Of a stretch of 47,559 bases of DNA, positions 25,581 to 33,947 are shown piece after piece; positions within the stretch are counted from its first letter, which is position 1; each line of letters opens with the position of its first letter. Made by a program: the position numbers and the translations under genes. Source of the DNA: Bacteroidota bacterium (GTDB lineage Bacteria > Bacteroidota > Bacteroidia > B-17B0 > Aurantibacillaceae). The notes beneath the pieces are model-generated. The model was not told the DNA's origin. It searched no databases and saw only the letters and a list, made by a program, of their open reading frames with translations. The DNA lies in contig SYAL01000019.1 in NCBI GenBank assembly GCA_005787585.1, positions 1-47,559 of the forward strand, written 5' to 3'.

Positions 25581-27008
25581 TTATAAATTTTTAAAAAAAT
25601 CAAAAAAGAATCTTACACCATATCCTGTTCCACCTTTTCCACGATAACTATCTTTTGCAGATAAAAAAGCAGGACCAGCAATATCAAGATGATAGTATGG
25701 AAAATTAGTAAACTTTGCTAAAAATTTACCGGCAGTAATGGAACCTCCTAAAGCTCCACCAATATTTTTTTGATCAGCAATATCGCTTTTCATTAATTCA
25801 TCATATTCATCCCAAAAAGGAAATTCAGCAATTCTCTCATGAACATTAATTCCACTTTGATGTAATTTATTTTTTAGATTATTAGAAATATTGCCCATTC
25901 CTACCATACCAAAAGTTCCAATTGCTGACATGGCTGCGCCAGTTAAAGTAGCTATATCAATAACTAATTCAGGATTAAAACGTTTTGCATAATGTAAAGC
26001 GTCAGCTAATATCATTCGACCTTCAGCATCAGAATTTAACATTTCAACAGTACTTCCATCCATCATAGTAATTATATCTCCTGGTGCAAATGCATTAAAT
26101 CCAGGACGATTGTCAGTAGCTGGAACCAAGGCAATAACATGAATATTTAATTTTGCTTTTGCAATGGCATAAATAGCACAACCAACAGCAGCAGCACCTG
26201 CCATATCACACTTCATAAAATCCATGCTTGCAAGGGTTGGTTTTAAACTTAATCCACCCGTATCATAAACTACTCCTTTACCAATCAAAATATAAGGTTT
26301 TTTATTTTTAGGTTTATTAGGTTTATATTCCATAACACTAAATGTTGGCTCGTCTACACTCCCAGCGTTTACTGCTAACAAACCTCCCATTTTTAATTCT
26401 TTTATTTTTTTTCTATTCAAAACATCTACTTTAAAACCAGATAATTTACCCATAGTTTTAAACGCATTTGATAGGTCTGTTGCATTTAAATAATTCACAG
26501 GTTCATTAACCAAATCACGAGCTAAAATTGTAGCAGAACAAATAATATTAAATTCATCAACATGAGATTGCTTAATATTTGAGTTTGCAATAATTATGGA
26601 TTGCAAAGTGTTTTTATTTTTTTCGGCAGTGGGTTTATGTTTTATAAATTGATAGTTACTTAAAACCATTCCTTCGGCAGCAAATAAAGAAAGTGATTGT
26701 TGCTTAGTTTGATTGTAAATATATAAATCTTTACCCTTGTTCAAATTTAATGAATCAGCTACAACTGAGCCATGTTTTCGAAGTTGTTCATTTAAAACAG
26801 AAATTTCTTTTCCTTTTTCAACAATAAAAATAGAAATGTATTTACCAATATAATTATAGGTTAATGTTTTTTTATCTTTTTGAGCTAATTCTTTAATTAT
26901 ATAATCGTTTACTTTATCAGGTAAATTAAACTCATTTTTAAAATTTTCAGTTATGACTAAAATGTTTGAAGAATTAGTAACTTTGTTTTTAAGTATAATA
27001 TTTGCCAT
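25581..27008 (-). CDS. pepA: Leucyl aminopeptidase (M17)
   Basis: Cytosolic dinuclear-metal aminopeptidase that removes N-terminal amino acids from peptides. The 475-residue protein has a variable N-terminal domain and a C-terminal catalytic domain with the expected ligands: Lys244 and Asp249 in IGKGVVYDTGG, Asp268 in MKCDMAG, and Asp327, Glu329 and Arg331 in the family signature NSDAEGRMILADAL. The C-terminus has FPYYHLDIAGPAF and GGTGYGVRF. All catalytic residues are present, so it should be active. It is divergent from the fluoride-channel gene, sharing a 106-bp promoter region. Confidence 0.95.
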   Translation of the reverse strand: MANIILKNKVTNSSNILVITENFKNEFNLPDKVNDYIIKELAQKDKKTLTYNYIGKYISIFIVEKGKEISVLNEQLRKHGSVVADSLNLNKGKDLYIYNQTKQQSLSLFAAEGMVLSNYQFIKHKPTAEKNKNTLQSIIIANSNIKQSHVDEFNIICSATILARDLVNEPVNYLNATDLSNAFKTMGKLSGFKVDVLNRKKIKELKMGGLLAVNAGSVDEPTFSVMEYKPNKPKNKKPYILIGKGVVYDTGGLSLKPTLASMDFMKCDMAGAAAVGCAIYAIAKAKLNIHVIALVPATDNRPGFNAFAPGDIITMMDGSTVEMLNSDAEGRMILADALHYAKRFNPELVIDIATLTGAAMSAIGTFGMVGMGNISNNLKNKLHQSGINVHERIAEFPFWDEYDELMKSDIADQKNIGGALGGSITAGKFLAKFTNFPYYHLDIAGPAFLSAKDSYRGKGGTGYGVRFFFDFFKNL

Positions 27009-27037
27009 TTTTAAAATTATAATATTAAACGAATATA

Positions 27038-27045
27038 CAAATATA
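27038..27045 (-). promoter_or_regulatory. -7 box of pepA
   Basis: TATATTTG on the minus strand is an exact consensus match, 29 bp before the pepA ATG. A matching -33 TTG is not obvious. Confidence 0.4.
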
Positions 27046-27091
27046 GTTAGGTAGATAAATAAAATAATATTTAGTACTATTCAAATTCAAC

Positions 27092-27099
27092 TAAATTTG
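27092..27099 (+). promoter_or_regulatory. -7 box of the fluoride-channel gene
   Basis: TAAATTTG is an exact TAnnTTTG match ending 15 bp before the ATG. The leader left over is far too short to contain a fluoride riboswitch. Confidence 0.4.
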
Positions 27100-27114
27100 T
27101 TAAAAATATAAATA

Positions 27115-27465
27115 ATGAATTTTATACTTGTATTTTTAGGGGGCGGTATTGGTTGTGTAATTCGTTATTGCATTGGATTATTTTTTCAAAAAACTAGCCT
27201 AAGTTTGCCTTGGGCAACATTAATTTCGAATATTAGCGCTTGTTTTATTTTTGCAATTGTTTTATGGCTGAGTCAACCCAAAAACATTAATAATACTCAA
27301 CTACATATGTTTTTACTTATAGGATTTTGTGGAGGACTTAGCACTTTTTCTAGTTTTGGATACGAAACATTCTTGTTATTTAATCATGGTTTATTTTTTT
27401 ATGCCTTATTAAACATGATAATAACAACAGTTATAAGTCTATCACTATTTTATTTATTCAAATGA
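27115..27465 (+). CDS. crcB: Fluoride ion channel FluC/CrcB
   Basis: A 116-residue four-helix membrane protein that exports fluoride as a dual-topology dimer. Family features are the N-terminal GGGIGCVIRYCIGLF, the Asn in LISNISACFIF, and the core GFCGGLSTFSSFGYE, whose TFSSF holds the Phe-box and sodium-site region. Length is normal. No crcB/fluoride riboswitch is visible in the upstream 106 bp. It is followed 45 bp later by the queuosine-precursor transporter gene on the same strand. Confidence 0.93.
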   Translation: MNFILVFLGGGIGCVIRYCIGLFFQKTSLSLPWATLISNISACFIFAIVLWLSQPKNINNTQLHMFLLIGFCGGLSTFSSFGYETFLLFNHGLFFYALLNMIITTVISLSLFYLFK

Positions 27466-27510
27466 ACAAAAATTAAAAGTTAAGTTTAATATTTAATATT
27501 AAAGAAAAAA

Positions 27511-28167
27511 ATGGATTTTAAAAATCGAAAAGATTTAGTATTTATTGTTTTAGCAGGTTTCTTCGTAACAAATGCTATTGTAGCCGAATTAATTGGCGGT
27601 AAATTAATTCAGTTCTTTGGTCTATTTACACAAAGCCTTGGCATCATTTTGTGGCCCATTATATTTATTCTTACCGATTTAATTAACGAACACTTCGGTA
27701 AACAAGGGGTAATAAAACTTACCTTTATAACTGTTGGCTTAATTATATATACTTTTATTTTAGTAACTATTGGATTAAATATTAAAGCAGTAAACTTTAG
27801 TCCGGTAAATGACGAAAATTTTAAAATTGTTTTTGGACAAAGCCAATGGATAATGGTTGGAAGTGTTATTGCTTTCTTGCTTTCGCAATTAGTAGACGTG
27901 TCTATTTTTTGGTTATTAAGAGATAAAACAGGAAATAAATATATTTGGCTAAGAGCTACTGGAAGTACTGTGGTAAGTCAACTAATAGATACATTTGTGG
28001 TTCAATTTATTGCTTTTGTATTACCTGGTAAGTGGGCATTTAATGAATTTTTAAAAAATGCATGTTGGGGTTATAGTTTTAAATTACTAATTGCTTTATG
28101 TCTCATTCCATTAATTTATGTTGGTCACTTTGCAATTAAAAAATTTACGGGAAATATAGAAAAATAA
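27511..28167 (+). CDS. Queuosine-precursor transporter (VUT/YhhQ family)
   Basis: A 218-residue inner-membrane protein with about six transmembrane segments that imports queuine or preQ0/preQ1. Family signs are NAIVAELIGGKLIQ, LTDLINEHFGKQG and RATGSTVVSQLIDTFVVQFIAF, where the Asp is conserved. With tgt about 4 kb upstream it suggests that this organism salvages queuosine precursors. The longer family name YhhQ/DUF165 applies; a specific substrate cannot be read from sequence. It lies 12 bp before a rhomboid protease gene and probably shares its transcript. Confidence 0.9.
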   Translation: MDFKNRKDLVFIVLAGFFVTNAIVAELIGGKLIQFFGLFTQSLGIILWPIIFILTDLINEHFGKQGVIKLTFITVGLIIYTFILVTIGLNIKAVNFSPVNDENFKIVFGQSQWIMVGSVIAFLLSQLVDVSIFWLLRDKTGNKYIWLRATGSTVVSQLIDTFVVQFIAFVLPGKWAFNEFLKNACWGYSFKLLIALCLIPLIYVGHFAIKKFTGNIEK

Positions 28168-28179
28168 TATTTTTTATTC

Positions 28180-28815
28180 ATGATAACTTTTACATTTTTA
28201 CTTGTTATAATAGTTTTTTCTTTGTTTTGTCTTAATAACAAAGAACAGATGTCAAAGTATCTATTTCATCCTTATTCTATTTACCACTACAAAGAACATT
28301 ACAGATTCTTAAGCCATGCCTTTATCCACGGAGACACAATACATTTATTATTTAATTGTTTAGCTCTATATAGTTTTGGGCTAAATTTAGAAGAAGGTTT
28401 TTTTGAAAACCCCAAAATGTTTAATCCAAAATTGGGTAAAATATATTATATAATATTATTCACAGGAGGAATTTATGCTGCATCTTTTACTGAATATTTT
28501 CGAAACAGAAACAATCACGATTATACGTCACTAGGTGCCAGTGGTGCAATTTCATCAATTATGTTTTGTTATATAATGATTAGCCCTTTAAGTCAAATTT
28601 CTTTATTCTTTTTTCCAATTCAAGGTTGGATAGCAGGGCTTTTACTACTAGTAGTAAGTTATTATTTGATTCGGCGCAAAAAAACAAGTAATTATTCAGA
28701 TAATATTAGTCACGAATCTCATTTTTGGGGTGCTTTGTTTGGAATTGCTTTTATAATTATAATTAAACCAATGATTCTACAGACCTTTATAAAAAAAATT
28801 ATTAGTATATTTTAA
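28180..28815 (+). CDS. Rhomboid-family intramembrane serine protease
   Basis: A 211-residue membrane protein with about six transmembrane segments. The rhomboid pattern is clear: HAFIHGDTIHLLFNCLALYSFG (loop and helix 2), LGASGAISSIM with nucleophile Ser121 in GxSG, and SHFWGALFG with catalytic His181. It would cleave substrate membrane helices; the substrate is unknown. It follows the VUT transporter by 12 bp. Its stop shares the four bases TTAA with the convergent pyrophosphohydrolase gene. Confidence 0.9.
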   Translation: MITFTFLLVIIVFSLFCLNNKEQMSKYLFHPYSIYHYKEHYRFLSHAFIHGDTIHLLFNCLALYSFGLNLEEGFFENPKMFNPKLGKIYYIILFTGGIYAASFTEYFRNRNNHDYTSLGASGAISSIMFCYIMISPLSQISLFFFPIQGWIAGLLLLVVSYYLIRRKKTSNYSDNISHESHFWGALFGIAFIIIIKPMILQTFIKKIISIF

Positions 28816-29216
28816 AAAATATTTTTTTTATCTAGTATTTTTTTTATGTTTGGCTTAAAATATAAATTTGATTTTAAAATTTTACCATCTTCTCTAAAAA
28901 TTGGTTTACCATTTTCATCCAATTTACTCATATTACTTCGATGTATTTCGTCGTAAACTTCTTCTATTTTATGCTCTAAACCATGTTTTAAAATTGTACC
29001 AAATAAAATATATAATTGGTCTCCCAAAGCATCAGCAATCTCAATAATATCTTTGTTTTTACAAGCCTCTAAATATTCTTCATTTTCTTCTTTTATTAAA
29101 TTAAAACGCAACAAATAATCTTTTTCATCAATTAATTCTATTTGATTAGCATTACCAATTTTAAAAACCCTGTGAAATTCAGCAACAGATTTTATTTTTT
29201 CAATAAGACTATGCAT
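28812..29216 (-). CDS. MazG-like nucleotide pyrophosphohydrolase
   Basis: A 134-residue all-alpha NTP-pyrophosphohydrolase-like protein. The metal-binding pattern is seen as KEENEEYLEACKNKDIIEIADALGDQLY, i.e. ExxE and later ExxD. A C-terminal DEIHRSNMSKLDENGKPI and GKILKSNLYFKPNI match the single-domain subgroup that resembles phosphoribosyl-ATP pyrophosphatase. The likely role is hydrolysis of non-canonical or surplus nucleotides to the monophosphate; a role in histidine synthesis is less likely because no his genes are nearby. It starts 2 bp after the OmpH-like gene and is presumably co-transcribed. Confidence 0.82.
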   Translation of the reverse strand: MHSLIEKIKSVAEFHRVFKIGNANQIELIDEKDYLLRFNLIKEENEEYLEACKNKDIIEIADALGDQLYILFGTILKHGLEHKIEEVYDEIHRSNMSKLDENGKPIFREDGKILKSNLYFKPNIKKILDKKNIF

Positions 29217-29218
29217 AC

Positions 29219-29869
29219 TTATTTTTTAATTTTAAGTGAATTGTACTCAGTATTTATTTCTTTTATTACAAAATCGGTTATCTCTAAAGATTTGTTTCCT
29301 AAAAGCATACTAGGAACCGACTCACTATATGAAAAAATAAAATCAAATTTTCCATTATTCCATTTAAGTAAAAAATCTTTGACATTTTTTTGAAATTTAT
29401 TATTTTTCTCATTGATATCCATAGAAAGATTATCCATTTGTAGTTGCTTGTTTTGAGCTTCTTTTTCTAAAGCCAATATTTCATTCTCGGCTGTTTTTAA
29501 TTCGCCTTGAGAGGCAATACCCGCTTTAGCTGATAATTGATAAGCCTCAACTTTTTTTCGATATTGCATACTTAAACTCTCAACGCTTGCTTCAATATTA
29601 GTTTTTCTTCGTTTTGTTTCCGAAACTAAATCAGCAATTTCTAAACTCTCTTCATTTAATCTATCTATATTCAAGTATGCAATTTTACCTGTAGGTTTTG
29701 ATGCTAAATGATTTAAATCATTAAATAAAAGTTTTTTTGTTGAATCTAGTTTTTCAATTCCATTTTCTTCATTTTTATTCTTAGAAGATTGTAATGAACT
29801 AATTTTAAAAAAAAGAAAAATAACAGCTGATGATAATAAAGCTAAAAAGCCAATTAAAAATTTATTCAT
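29219..29869 (-). CDS. OmpH/Skp-family periplasmic chaperone-like protein
   Basis: A 216-residue protein with an N-terminal hydrophobic segment (LIGFLALLSSAVIFLFF) that may be an uncleaved anchor. The Skp/OmpH pattern follows: GKIAYLNIDRLNEES, a long charged coiled coil (about 90-165), and the C-terminal FDFIFSYSESVPSMLLGNKSLEITDFVIKEIN, which corresponds to the trimer-forming beta core. Family members hold unfolded outer-membrane proteins in the periplasm. It precedes the MazG-like gene by 2 bp. Several OmpH paralogues are normal in Bacteroidota; this one is not next to bamA, so its client is uncertain. Confidence 0.83.
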   Translation of the reverse strand: MNKFLIGFLALLSSAVIFLFFKISSLQSSKNKNEENGIEKLDSTKKLLFNDLNHLASKPTGKIAYLNIDRLNEESLEIADLVSETKRRKTNIEASVESLSMQYRKKVEAYQLSAKAGIASQGELKTAENEILALEKEAQNKQLQMDNLSMDINEKNNKFQKNVKDFLLKWNNGKFDFIFSYSESVPSMLLGNKSLEITDFVIKEINTEYNSLKIKK

Positions 29870-29885
29870 AATATCAATTTTATCG

Positions 29886-29893
29886 CAAATATA
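29886..29893 (-). promoter_or_regulatory. -7 box of the OmpH-like gene
   Basis: TATATTTG on the minus strand is an exact match and ends 16 bp before the ATG at 29869. No -33 TTG at the expected spacing. Confidence 0.4.
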
Positions 29894-29918
29894 AAAAGCT
29901 TATTATTAAATTTTATAT

Positions 29919-31043
29919 TTATTTTGAAATTTTAGCCACGACACCCATTTTTTTATTATCGTTTAATGCATTAAAATATTTTAAAATACCATTAAAAACT
30001 CTGTTAGATGGAATACAGTCTGAGTTTAACTCATGTAGGCACCAATGCTGATAATCTACAACAAAAAGGCTATCTTTTGGTGTTAAAAAAAAACGATTGT
30101 ATAAAGGTAATTGTTGTTTAATTCTTTTATTTATTCTAAGCTCTAAAACGATTGAATTTCCACCTTTACTATTAGAAGATAAATAATCCGGCCATTTATT
30201 AATTTTGTTAAAAAACGGCAAAACAATAAAAAAAACAAACACAGGATAAAATAAAATACGATTAAATAAATAAATAAAGCTGTAATAAGGTTGATTAGTA
30301 TTACCTGAAAATAAAAAAACTAAAAGTAAAATAAATGATAAATTACTCAGCCACAATGGATAATTAAGATTGTTGACAGATGGGAGTAATAAAAAAAATA
30401 AAATTAAATGCAACAAAAAAGCCATACTAATTGCCAAAAATCTAATCGATGAAAACATCAATCCAAAACCTATAAACATTAATAAATAAGGTACTAAATA
30501 TCCTGTTTTTCTTAAAAATATAAATTGTCTTTCGCTAATCAAACTTTGAACTGGTGAAATGATCCCTTCAAATGATTCTTTTACAAATTGATCATTTAAA
30601 CAACTGATTCCATTAAAAAAATAAAACGAAGCAAAAATTAATTGAATAATACTAAAAAACGAATTGTATTTATTAGGTACGTCAACTCGCCCATCATAAA
30701 ATATAAACATAACCAATAAAGAATTATAAATAAAAAACCAAGGCTGAAGGCGGTTTAAATCAAATAAAATAAGTAATAAACAAAGTAAACAAGCAAGAAA
30801 AATAAATAAACGTTGAAATTTAAACAAAAGTGAAGCTGTCCAAAACAAAATAGCCAAAACAATCCATATAAAATCATAAGATGGATTTAACCAATTTTCC
30901 AAAAAAACCGGAGCAACAGGAAAGCTTCTATTTCCGCACCATAAATTTAAACTCAATAAAACGGAAACTATTAGTGAAATAACAAGTGTAGTTCTAATTA
31001 AATTAATTCTTTGCGGTATAGATAATTGAAGGCTTTCTATCAT
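29919..31043 (-). CDS. Multi-pass membrane protein of unknown function
   Basis: A 374-residue protein with roughly eight or nine hydrophobic segments between residues 15 and 285, then a soluble C-terminal tail of about 90 residues (KGGNSIVLELRINKRIKQQL; FFLTPKDSLFVVDYQHWCLHEL). The N-terminal RINLIRTTLVISL followed by NLWCGNRSFPVAPVF recalls the HTTM / vitamin-K-carboxylase-like membrane fold, but catalytic residues of a carboxylase are not recognisable, so I make no functional claim. It begins 1 bp after the NlpC/P60 lipoprotein gene on the same strand, pointing to co-expression and perhaps a shared envelope role. Confidence 0.75.
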   Translation of the reverse strand: MIESLQLSIPQRINLIRTTLVISLIVSVLLSLNLWCGNRSFPVAPVFLENWLNPSYDFIWIVLAILFWTASLLFKFQRLFIFLACLLCLLLILFDLNRLQPWFFIYNSLLVMFIFYDGRVDVPNKYNSFFSIIQLIFASFYFFNGISCLNDQFVKESFEGIISPVQSLISERQFIFLRKTGYLVPYLLMFIGFGLMFSSIRFLAISMAFLLHLILFFLLLPSVNNLNYPLWLSNLSFILLLVFLFSGNTNQPYYSFIYLFNRILFYPVFVFFIVLPFFNKINKWPDYLSSNSKGGNSIVLELRINKRIKQQLPLYNRFFLTPKDSLFVVDYQHWCLHELNSDCIPSNRVFNGILKYFNALNDNKKMGVVAKISK

Positions 31044-31044
31044 C

Positions 31045-31614
31045 TTATTTAATTTTGCCTATACAAAAAAAATATTCTTTATAGTAAGCTTCATCTAAAT
31101 TACTAATCATGACACCTTTACTTGAACTCGCGTGTACAAAAAAATGATCTTTTAAATAAACACCAATATGAGAAACTGTTTTACTATTTATTTTAAAAAA
31201 AACTAAATCTCCTGGTTTCGCCTCATTTATTCCTAATTTAACTGATTCATTATAAATATCATTAGCTACTCTTGCTATTTTTTTATTATAAACTTTATCA
31301 AATAAAATATCAGTAAAACAGCTACAATCAACCCCGTTTTTTAAACATCCCCCATTTTTATAAGGAACTCCATACCAATCATTAATAAAAGAATATAAAG
31401 AATTATTTTTAATTTCTTTTTCACTCACATTTAACTTTTCTTGTATAATCTCAGAATTACTTAATTTTTTTATTTTATCCATATTATTAACTTTATCTTT
31501 TAAAGCAAAATCTGTTTTTGATTTTAATTTCAACTTTTTTTGATGATGCTTGCAAGCAAAAACGATAAAAACAAGAGCAAAGTAATAAATTAATCTATAA
31601 TTTAATCTAATCAT
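31045..31614 (-). CDS. NlpC/P60 family lipoprotein (peptidoglycan hydrolase)
   Basis: A 189-residue lipoprotein: the signal peptide ends LVFIVFAC with lipid-modified Cys21. After a charged linker, the C-terminal domain is NlpC/P60: YGVPYKNGG, the catalytic Cys97 in VDCSCFTD, PGDLVFF, SHIGVYL with catalytic His149, and VHASSSKGV with His161. Normally the motif is DCSGF; here Gly is replaced by Cys99, putting two cysteines close together. It would cleave gamma-D-glutamyl-diamino-acid bonds in the cell wall. It is the first gene of a pair with the membrane protein downstream. Confidence 0.9.
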   Translation of the reverse strand: MIRLNYRLIYYFALVFIVFACKHHQKKLKLKSKTDFALKDKVNNMDKIKKLSNSEIIQEKLNVSEKEIKNNSLYSFINDWYGVPYKNGGCLKNGVDCSCFTDILFDKVYNKKIARVANDIYNESVKLGINEAKPGDLVFFKINSKTVSHIGVYLKDHFFVHASSSKGVMISNLDEAYYKEYFFCIGKIK

Positions 31615-31854
31615 TTAATCCAAAAGTAATTTATTACCTCATTTGTAAAAAAAAAAATTAAATCTGTTTTGTACAAGCCTATGTTAATAGACAACTATAC
31701 AAAAAATTTATAAAAATCACATTTGAGTTAAAAATCTAATTTTAATATTTTAAAAACAATATTTAATTAACAACAATAAGGGCAAATAGTATAAAAATTA
31801 TTACTTTTAAGTCTTAAAACGTATTATTTTGATAGATTTTCTAATTAAATTAAT
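31615..31854. other. Divergent intergenic region
   Basis: A 240-bp AT-rich gap between the divergent lipoprotein and E1 genes. Its left end has the lipoprotein -7 box (31621-31628). I see no RNA gene, riboswitch or hairpin of note; a plus-strand promoter for the E1 gene is not clear. Confidence 0.4.
31621..31628 (-). promoter_or_regulatory. -7 box of the NlpC/P60 gene
   Basis: TACTTTTG on the minus strand is an exact TAnnTTTG match ending 6 nt before the ATG at 31614, again predicting a leaderless or nearly leaderless message. Confidence 0.5.
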
Positions 31855-33918
31855 GTGAAAACTAAAATTCCAAACGAAATACTAAAAAAAGCATTTAAGT
31901 TAATGTCTATAGCTAAAAGCATGACTGAGCTTTATGAAGCTAATAAAGAAATTACATCTAAATATGTTCATGCAACTAGTAGGGGTCATGAAGCAATTCA
32001 AATTGCATTAGGTCTTCAACTATTACCCCAAGACTATTTAAGTGCTTATTATCGAGATGATAGTATTTTGTTAAGTATAGGATTAGAGCCTTTTGAACTC
32101 ATGTTACAACTTTTGGCTAAAAAAAACGATCCATTTTCTGGAGGAAGAACATATTATTCTCATCCGAGTTTAAAACGTGATGACATGCCAAAAATACCAC
32201 ACCAATCAAGCGCTACGGGTATGCAGGCCATCCCTACTACTGGAATTGCTTTAGGTTTAAAGTATTTAGAAAAGAATGGAATGAATGTTGATTACAATGG
32301 ATTTAACCCAATTGCCATTTGTTCACTTGGAGATGCCAGTTGCACCGAAGGAGAGGTTTCTGAAGCGTTTCAAATGGCTGCATTAAAACAATTACCTATC
32401 TTATTTTTAGTTCAAGATAATGAATGGGATATTAGTGCAAAAGCTAAAGAATTTCGTTCACAAGATATTACTGAGTTTACAAAAGGTTTTAAAGGGCTTG
32501 AAACAAAAACTATTGATGGTAGCGATTTTATTTTAAGTTATAATATAGTTAAAGAATGTATTACCGCCATTCGTCGTGAACGAAGACCTATGTTGATTCA
32601 TGCAAAAGTGCCTTTACTTAATCACCATACCAGCGGAGTTCGAAAAGAATGGTACAGAGATGATCTGGCAGAATCCGAAAAAAGAGATCCTCTACCACGT
32701 TTAAGAAATCAATTAATTGTTTCGGGAATTGATTCTGATGAATTAAATTTAATTGAATTAAATGCTCAAAAAATAGTAGAAAATGATTATCAAAAGGCTA
32801 TTTTAGAAGAAGATCCAAAACCTGAAGATTTATTTCTACATGAATTTGCCCCTACCCCAATAACAGAAGAAAAAGGCGAGCGTTCACCAATAGGTAAACA
32901 AGCAACTGTTATGGTAGATAGTGCATTATTTGCAATCAGAGAATTAATGGTCAAGCATCCAGAATGTTTATTATACGGACAAGATGTAGGTGCTAGATTA
33001 GGAGGTGTATTTAGAGAAGCAGCCACATTGGGTGAACAATTTGGAGAGCATCGAGTTTTTAATACGCCTATTCAAGAAGCATTTATTGTGGGTTCTACAG
33101 TTGGAATGAGTGCAGTAGGATTAAAACCAATTGTTGAAGTTCAGTTTGCTGATTATATCTGGCCAGGCTTAAATCAATTGTTTACCGAAGTTAGTAGAAG
33201 TTGCTATTTATCAAATGGAAAGTGGCCTGTAAGTATGATTTTACGTGTTCCAACAGGAGCATATGGAAGTGGTGGTCCATATCATTCTTCAAGTGTTGAA
33301 AGTGTATTATCAAATATTAAAGGAATTAAAATTGCTTATCCAAGTACTGGAGCAGATTTAAAAGGACTTATAAAAGCCGCCTATTATGATCCTAATCCTG
33401 TAATAATTTTAGAACACAAAGGATTATATTGGAGTAAAATAAAAGGTACCGAAGATGCAAAAACAATTGAACCAGACGAAAATTATGTCATTCCTTTTGG
33501 TAAAGCTAGAATAGTAATTTCTGCAGATAATGAAAATATTAAAAATGGAAAATCTATTTGTATCATAACTTATGGAATGGGAGTTTATTGGGCTAATGCT
33601 GCCTCAAAAAAATTTGAGGGCAAAATTGAAATTATTGATTTAAGAACCATTGTACCTATTGATGAAGATGTAATTTTTAATAGTGCAAAAAAACATGGTA
33701 GAATATTAGTTTTAACTGAAGAACCTTATAATAATGGATTTTCGCAAAGTATTGCCGCCCGAATTAGTGAGAATTGTTTTGAGTATTTAGATGCTCCCGT
33801 TAAAGTAATTGGTTCAGAAAATTTACCAGCTATTCCGTTAAATTCAATTTTAGAGAAAACCATGCTTCCAAATGCCGAAAAAGTTGAAATAGCAATAGAA
33901 AAATTATTGAACTATTAA
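31855..33918 (+). CDS. 2-oxoacid dehydrogenase E1, fused alpha and beta subunits
   Basis: Thiamine-diphosphate E1 of a 2-oxoacid dehydrogenase complex, most like the branched-chain (2-oxoisovalerate) type. The 687-residue chain is a fusion: the alpha part (about 1-320) has HATSRGHEAIQIALG, the cofactor motif GDASCTEGEVSEAF (159-172) and VQDNEWDIS (Asn189); the beta part (from about 345) has LLYGQDVGARLGGVFREA, EVQFADYIWPGLNQL and SGGPYHSSSVE. The GDG of the cofactor motif reads GDA. The start is GTG at 31855: a TAA codon is three codons upstream in frame and no ATG is available. E2 and E3 are not in the window. Confidence 0.92.
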   Translation: MKTKIPNEILKKAFKLMSIAKSMTELYEANKEITSKYVHATSRGHEAIQIALGLQLLPQDYLSAYYRDDSILLSIGLEPFELMLQLLAKKNDPFSGGRTYYSHPSLKRDDMPKIPHQSSATGMQAIPTTGIALGLKYLEKNGMNVDYNGFNPIAICSLGDASCTEGEVSEAFQMAALKQLPILFLVQDNEWDISAKAKEFRSQDITEFTKGFKGLETKTIDGSDFILSYNIVKECITAIRRERRPMLIHAKVPLLNHHTSGVRKEWYRDDLAESEKRDPLPRLRNQLIVSGIDSDELNLIELNAQKIVENDYQKAILEEDPKPEDLFLHEFAPTPITEEKGERSPIGKQATVMVDSALFAIRELMVKHPECLLYGQDVGARLGGVFREAATLGEQFGEHRVFNTPIQEAFIVGSTVGMSAVGLKPIVEVQFADYIWPGLNQLFTEVSRSCYLSNGKWPVSMILRVPTGAYGSGGPYHSSSVESVLSNIKGIKIAYPSTGADLKGLIKAAYYDPNPVIILEHKGLYWSKIKGTEDAKTIEPDENYVIPFGKARIVISADNENIKNGKSICIITYGMGVYWANAASKKFEGKIEIIDLRTIVPIDEDVIFNSAKKHGRILVLTEEPYNNGFSQSIAARISENCFEYLDAPVKVIGSENLPAIPLNSILEKTMLPNAEKVEIAIEKLLNY

Positions 33919-33947
33919 AAAAATTAATTTGATTTAAATATATTATT

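Noticed and set aside
27009..27114. A fluoride riboswitch before crcB
   Set aside because: The gap is very AT-rich, lacks the conserved fluoride-riboswitch core, and the -7 box lies only 15 bp before the start.
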